NCBI GenBank assembly: GCA_963976395.1
Contig: CAXBLG010000099.1
Span: forward strand, 1-10,326
Direction: 5' to 3'
Origin: UBA11612 sp963976395
GTDB lineage: Bacteria; Pseudomonadota; Alphaproteobacteria; Rhodospirillales; Rhodospirillaceae
DNA length: 10,326 nucleotides
Below the pieces are notes generated by a model. That model had not been told where the DNA came from. It did not search any database and was given only the letters and a program-made list of their open reading frames with translations. Of this stretch, positions 6,433 to 10,326 are shown in pieces; positions within the stretch are counted from its first letter, which is position 1; every line of letters starts with the position of its first letter. Made by a program: the position numbers and the translations under genes.

Positions 6433-8352
6433 ATGCTACAGATTGAAAACCTCACATACCGCATCGGCGGACGTATTTTACTGGATCAGGCTGGCGCGGC
6501 AGTGGACGCCGGTCATCGGGTCGGGCTGGTGGGCCGCAACGGCACCGGCAAGACGACGCTGCTACGCCTTATAACCGGCCAGCTGACACCGGAGAGCGGC
6601 TCTATCTCTATTCCGCCGCGCTGGCGCATCGGCATCACCAGTCAGGAAGCTCCAAATGGCCCGGAAAGCCTGATCGACACGGTGTTGGCGGCCGACAAGG
6701 AGTTAGTGCAGTTAAATGCCGAGGCGGAAACGGCCACGGACCCTGACCGCATCGCAGCGATCCATACGCGGCTCCACGACAAGCACGCTCATACGGCCAA
6801 TGCCCGGGCGGCGCGTATACTGTCGGGTCTTGGATTCGACGAGGAGGCCCAGCAGCGTCCATGTGAGGAATTCTCGGGTGGGTGGCGTATGCGTGTGGCC
6901 TTGGCGGGACTGTTGTTCAATAGCCCCGATTTGCTGTTGCTCGATGAGCCGACCAACCATCTCGATCTGGAAGCTACCATCTGGCTCGAGGATTACTTGC
7001 GTCATTATCCGGGTACGATCCTCATGGTCAGCCATGATCGCGATTTGCTTAATCGCTCCGTCAGCGAAATCATGCATCTTGAGAACGGTAAATTGACAAT
7101 GTACCGGGGCGGCTATGACCGCTTTGAAGAAACGCGACGTATGCGCTTGGAGCAGAACGTAAAGCTCCGTACAAAACAGATGGCGCGCCGTGCCGAGATC
7201 GAAAAATTTGTTGAGCGCTTTCGCTACAAAGCGACCAAAGCTAAGCAAGCTCAGTCGCGCTTAAAAATGCTTGAGCGCATGGAGGTTGTTGCTGAGCATC
7301 AGGAAGAGGGCAGTATCGACTTTAGCTTTCCTCCGACCGATGGATTGCCGCCCCCATTGTTCAGTATGCGCAATGTGGATTTGGGATACGACGGCAAGGT
7401 TGTACTGAAAGATCTCTCATTACGATTGGACGATGATGATCGCATAGCTTTGCTCGGTGCCAACGGCAACGGCAAATCGACTTTTATCAAATTGCTTGCT
7501 GGACGGCTTGAGCCGATGGCTGGCGATGTCAGTAAATCAGGCAAGCTTCGTGTTGGCTACTTCGCACAACACCAAGCCGAGGAGTTGGATCTTACCGCGA
7601 CCCCGATTATTGAGATGGCACGGCGACGTCCGAAGGACGCAGAGCAGCAGTTGCGCAATCACCTTGGTCGCTTTGGATTCTCACAAGAGCGCGCGAGTAC
7701 CAAAGTCGGGAGCTTGTCGGGAGGTGAAAAAGCACGGCTATTGTTTGCGCTTATGTCTGTTGCAAAGCCGCATATTCTTCTGCTTGATGAACCGACCAAC
7801 CATCTGGATATGGACTCTCGCCAAGCCCTGGCCCAGGCCATCAATGCATTTGAAGGCGCCGTGGTGATTATTAGCCACGATCCTCACGTTATTGAGCTCA
7901 CCGCTGATCGGTTTTGGCTGGTAGATGGCGCTAAAGTAAAGCCATACGACGGCGATATGGCCGACTATCGTTCATTGTTGCTTGGCAAAAGCGGTGGAAA
8001 ATCCAAGCGTGAAACGGATGACACTGGGCGCGAAGAAGCGCCGAAGGTCGAAAAGCCAAAAGTAGACAAAAGAGAAGAGCGACAACGTGCGGCTGATCAG
8101 CGGGCGGCTCTGGCGCCGCTCAAGAAACGTCTAGCCCGCGCAGAGCAAGCAGTTTCGCGGATAGAGTCCAGTCGGGATGCAATTAAAGAAAAACTGGCCG
8201 ACCCAAGCTTGTACGAAGGAAATGCAGCGGACGTCAAAGACTTGCAAATGCAATACGGCCAGTTGGAAAAAGAACTGCAAGACGCGATCGAGGCGTGGTC
8301 CGCAATTCAGCAAGAATGGGATCAATTGAGTTCTGAGGCCGCAGCGTCATGA
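6433..8352 (+). CDS. yheS: ABC-F family ATPase, YheS-like
   Basis: This 639-residue soluble protein has two ABC ATPase domains and no membrane segments, as in ABC-F proteins that act on ribosomes. Domain 1: Walker A GRNGTGKTT (34-42), signature FSGGW (147-151), Walker B DLLLLDEP (166-173) and switch His in VSHDRD (199-204). The inter-domain linker (about 230-300) includes the basic RFRYKATKAKQAQSRLKMLERME stretch typical of the P-site tRNA interaction motif region. Domain 2: Walker A GANGNGKST (342-350), LSGGEKARL (428-436), Walker B ILLLDEP (448-454) and ISHDPH (480-485). A charged, probably coiled-coil tail runs from about 535 to 635. Length and sequence follow E. coli YheS closely, including QE after the first domain's strand and the tail. 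The ATG at 6433 is chosen by homology (MLQIENLTYR); the frame is open further upstream to 6046, overlapping sco antisense, and is not coding there. No strong Shine-Dalgarno is seen. The role is probably ribosome-associated translation control, not drug export. Confidence 0.96.
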   Translation: MLQIENLTYRIGGRILLDQAGAAVDAGHRVGLVGRNGTGKTTLLRLITGQLTPESGSISIPPRWRIGITSQEAPNGPESLIDTVLAADKELVQLNAEAETATDPDRIAAIHTRLHDKHAHTANARAARILSGLGFDEEAQQRPCEEFSGGWRMRVALAGLLFNSPDLLLLDEPTNHLDLEATIWLEDYLRHYPGTILMVSHDRDLLNRSVSEIMHLENGKLTMYRGGYDRFEETRRMRLEQNVKLRTKQMARRAEIEKFVERFRYKATKAKQAQSRLKMLERMEVVAEHQEEGSIDFSFPPTDGLPPPLFSMRNVDLGYDGKVVLKDLSLRLDDDDRIALLGANGNGKSTFIKLLAGRLEPMAGDVSKSGKLRVGYFAQHQAEELDLTATPIIEMARRRPKDAEQQLRNHLGRFGFSQERASTKVGSLSGGEKARLLFALMSVAKPHILLLDEPTNHLDMDSRQALAQAINAFEGAVVIISHDPHVIELTADRFWLVDGAKVKPYDGDMADYRSLLLGKSGGKSKRETDDTGREEAPKVEKPKVDKREERQRAADQRAALAPLKKRLARAEQAVSRIESSRDAIKEKLADPSLYEGNAADVKDLQMQYGQLEKELQDAIEAWSAIQQEWDQLSSEAAAS

Positions 8353-9536
8353 GTGTGCCGGCGTCCTTCACAATCGATATTCCTCAGGCCACCATCGACG
8401 GCATCCTGGCGAAGGTGCGCGCTTACCAATGGCACGAGATGCCAGAGGTGGAGGAGAGTGACCGTTGGCGCTATGGCACAGACATGAGCTACATGCAGGA
8501 ATTATGCGCCCATTGGACGGACAAGTTCGACTGGCGAAAAGCCGAAGCCCTATTGAACAGCTATCCTCAGTTCGTCGCGACGATCGACGAGCAGGAGATT
8601 CATTTTCTGCATGTGCAGGGTTCGGGCTCCAACCCAGAAACCGTGCTGATGACTCATGGCTGGCCCGGCTCGGTCTTTGAATTTTATGGGGTCATTGATC
8701 GACTTGCGCATCCGGAGCGGTTTGGCGGCAACGCAGAAGACGGTCTCACCCTCGTAATGCCTTCGCTGCCCGGCTACGGTTTTTCGGGAAAACCGAGGCG
8801 GCCCATTGGACCGCGCGGCACGGCGGCTCTGTGGAACAAGCTTATGCAGGGCGTGCTGGGCTACGACAATTATATCGCCCAGGGCGGTGATTGGGGCTCT
8901 GCTGTTTCGGGCTGGATCGCTCACGATCACAGTTTGGCCAAGGGCGGCGGATGTAAGGCGCTGCATTACAATATGTACGGTGTCTATGCTCCGGTGCCGC
9001 CGGAAACCGATGAAGAAAAAGCCTGGGCGAAGAACGCCGACCGAATTCGCCGCCGGGAGTTCGGCTACTTTTATTTGCAAAGCACCAAGCCGCAAACGTT
9101 GTCGTATGCGCTGATGGATAGTCCTGTGGGTGTAGCGGCATGGATTGTTGAAAAGTTTCATACTTGGTCTGATCGCCGCGGCGCTGACGGCTCTGAACAC
9201 ATCGAAAACACCTTTTCGAAAGATCAGCTTCTTACCAACATCATGATTTACTTGGTGACGAGGAGCTTTAATACCGCCACTTGGTTCTATCGGGGCTTTC
9301 GCGATGAGCGCAGCAATTTCATGGACCCGGGGGTCACTATTGAGTTGCCGACCGGAATCGCAGCCTTTCCCAAAGAGCTTATCCCCTTTCCGCCGCGCAG
9401 CATGGTTGAAAAAGTTTATAATGTCGTGCGCTGGACAGACTTTGAGCGTGGTGGTCACTTCGCAGCTATGGAAACCAATGAGGTTTTCGCAAACGAGGTT
9501 TTGGCGTTCGTGCGCGGCCTTAAATCAGGCGTATGA
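8349..9536 (+). CDS. Epoxide hydrolase, microsomal-type alpha/beta hydrolase with EHN domain
   Basis: This 395-residue protein has an N-terminal EHN domain (about 5-105; FTIDIPQATIDGILAKVR at its start) and an alpha/beta-hydrolase core. The oxyanion motif HGWPGS is at 103-108, the PSLPGYGFSG segment at 138-147, and the nucleophile Asp181 in GGDWGS. His370 in GGHFAAME is the catalytic histidine. Glu343 in FPKELIPFP lies 27 residues before it, the same spacing as Glu404-His431 in mammalian microsomal epoxide hydrolase, so it is the likely charge-relay acid. Tyr240 and Tyr314 fall where the two cap tyrosines are expected. The catalytic set therefore seems complete. The enzyme would open epoxides to vicinal diols; the substrate is unknown. 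Its ATG overlaps the abcF stop in ATGA, with TGAGG about ten bases upstream, which suggests coupled translation. There is no clear signal peptide or membrane anchor, so it is probably cytoplasmic. Confidence 0.95.
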   Translation: MSVPASFTIDIPQATIDGILAKVRAYQWHEMPEVEESDRWRYGTDMSYMQELCAHWTDKFDWRKAEALLNSYPQFVATIDEQEIHFLHVQGSGSNPETVLMTHGWPGSVFEFYGVIDRLAHPERFGGNAEDGLTLVMPSLPGYGFSGKPRRPIGPRGTAALWNKLMQGVLGYDNYIAQGGDWGSAVSGWIAHDHSLAKGGGCKALHYNMYGVYAPVPPETDEEKAWAKNADRIRRREFGYFYLQSTKPQTLSYALMDSPVGVAAWIVEKFHTWSDRRGADGSEHIENTFSKDQLLTNIMIYLVTRSFNTATWFYRGFRDERSNFMDPGVTIELPTGIAAFPKELIPFPPRSMVEKVYNVVRWTDFERGGHFAAMETNEVFANEVLAFVRGLKSGV

Positions 9537-9542
9537 TTTGTT

Positions 9543-9548
9543 GGGGAG
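9543..9548 (+). promoter_or_regulatory. Shine-Dalgarno site of the quinone oxidoreductase gene
   Basis: GGGGAG lies six bases before the ATG at 9555 and within the 18-base gap after the epoxide hydrolase stop. It fixes the start of the last gene and supports co-transcription with the epoxide hydrolase. Confidence 0.75.
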
Positions 9549-9554
9549 ATTAAT

Positions 9555-10326
9555 ATGAAGGCCGTTTTGTGTAAGGAATTCGGTCCGCCGGAAAGCCTCG
9601 TCATTGGCGATATCGAGCCGGCTGCGCCCGGAAAGGGTCAAGTTGCGGTCGATATGAAGGCGGCCGGTGTTAACTTTGCCGATAGCCTGATCATTCAGGG
9701 TAAGTATCAGTCGAAGCCGGCTTTTCCATTTTCGCCGGGCCTCGAAGGCGCGGGCATTATCCGCGAAGCGGGTGAGGGGGTTAGCGGTTTCAAGGCAGGC
9801 GACCGGGTGATGGTTCACCCGATGGGCGGTGGTGCATTCTCACAGGACTTGGTGATCGACACTTCGCTTGTCTTTCCTATTCCTGATGCGATGGATTTTG
9901 TAACCGCCGGCGGATTTTTCATTACCTATGGAACATCCCATCATGCCTTGAAAGACCGGGCGCAGATTCAACCGGGTGAAACTCTTGTGGTTCTTGGTGC
10001 GGCGGGCGGCGTTGGCCTAACGGCAGTGGAGCTCGGCAAGGTGATGGGGGCACGAGTCATTGCAGCCGCATCAACCGATGAAAAGCTCGACCTGTGTAGA
10101 AAGTACGGCGCAGATGAAACCATAAACTACTCCAAGGAAGATTTGCGCGACGCCATAAAGGCGCTCACTGACGGCAAGGGCGCGGACGTAATTTATGATC
10201 CGGTCGGCGGACCGCTCGCTGAACCTGCCGTGCGAAGTCTTACACCGGGTGGCCGTTTTTTGGTTATCGGTTTTGCAGCTGGCGATATCCCCAAGATTCC
10301 ATTGAACCTTGTCCTGATAAAACGCT
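9555..10326 (+). CDS. NADPH:quinone oxidoreductase-like, zinc-independent medium-chain dehydrogenase; 3' end outside the window
   Basis: The frame is open to the right edge, giving 257 residues of a family that is usually about 320-340 long. It starts MKAVLCKEFG, typical of quinone-oxidoreductase members of the MDR superfamily. Visible parts are the GroES-like catalytic domain (about 1-120), with AAGVNFADSLIIQGKY (36-51), PGLEGAG (61-67) and AGDRVM (81-86), then a Rossmann NAD(P)-binding domain with AAGGVG (149-154) and a later GG-RFLVIGFA segment (232-241). The zinc-ligand GHE motif of alcohol dehydrogenases is replaced by GLE, so a zinc-free reductase is expected. Such enzymes reduce quinones, enones or enoyl thioesters using NADPH; the exact substrate is unknown. 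The gene is 18 bases after the epoxide hydrolase and has its own strong ribosome site, so an operon with abcF and the hydrolase is likely. Confidence 0.94.
   Translation, partial: MKAVLCKEFGPPESLVIGDIEPAAPGKGQVAVDMKAAGVNFADSLIIQGKYQSKPAFPFSPGLEGAGIIREAGEGVSGFKAGDRVMVHPMGGGAFSQDLVIDTSLVFPIPDAMDFVTAGGFFITYGTSHHALKDRAQIQPGETLVVLGAAGGVGLTAVELGKVMGARVIAAASTDEKLDLCRKYGADETINYSKEDLRDAIKALTDGKGADVIYDPVGGPLAEPAVRSLTPGGRFLVIGFAAGDIPKIPLNLVLIKR

Noticed and set aside
6300..6464. 55-residue N-terminal extension of the sco-like frame
   Set aside because: A strong GGAGG precedes the ATG at 6299 and the membrane anchor starts there; the extension overlaps the abcF start and is not Sco-like.
6712..7248. 178-residue open frame antisense to the abcF gene
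   Set aside because: It covers the reverse of well-conserved ABC motifs and shows no family features of its own.
8550..9458. 302-residue open frame on the minus strand, antisense to the epoxide hydrolase
   Set aside because: It lies wholly opposite a gene with a complete catalytic set, and its translation shows no recognisable domain; long antisense frames are common in GC-rich genes.

Overview
The window looks like a chromosomal stretch of a Gram-negative proteobacterium, most likely an alphaproteobacterium. This is inferred from the family mix (SPINDLY-type glycosyltransferase, Sco1/SenC protein, YheS-like ABC-F ATPase, EHN-type epoxide hydrolase, COG4103 TerB-like protein) and from the moderately GC-rich coding style; no rRNA or other marker gene is present to prove it. 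Coding density is very high and no gene-free stretch exceeds about 135 bases. I saw no tRNA, rRNA, CRISPR array, insertion sequence or integrase.

Layout. (1) Positions 1-1548, plus strand: the 3' part of a TPR plus glycosyltransferase-41 (OGT/SPINDLY) gene whose start lies left of the window. It is visibly AT-richer than the rest. (2) Positions 1641-6299, minus strand: a compact five-gene run, read right to left as sco1/senC-like copper chaperone, YkgJ-type cysteine-cluster protein (11-base overlap with sco), two tandem AtoE-type short-chain fatty acid transporters, and a TerB-like protein. Gaps are only -11, 44, 18 and 57 bases, which suggests one transcription unit. (3) Positions 6300-6432: a 133-base divergent intergenic region that must hold promoters for both directions unless they lie inside genes. 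(4) Positions 6433 to the right edge, plus strand: an ABC-F ATPase (YheS type), an epoxide hydrolase overlapping it by ATGA, and, 18 bases further on, a zinc-independent medium-chain dehydrogenase/quinone oxidoreductase cut by the window edge.

How the genes may work together. Sco1 and the YkgJ-type protein share translation and both carry metal-binding cysteines, so a common role in metal handling for respiration is plausible but unproven. The two AtoE paralogues probably move short-chain fatty acids across the inner membrane, perhaps with different preferences. Epoxide hydrolase plus quinone oxidoreductase suggests handling of reactive epoxide and carbonyl/quinone compounds, linked in translation to a ribosome-associated ABC-F protein.

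I find no convincing previously undescribed system here. The most notable points are the divergent, AT-rich glycosyltransferase with substitutions at usually conserved positions, the diverged atoE pair, the overlapping sco/ykgJ pair, and the abcF-epoxide hydrolase coupling.
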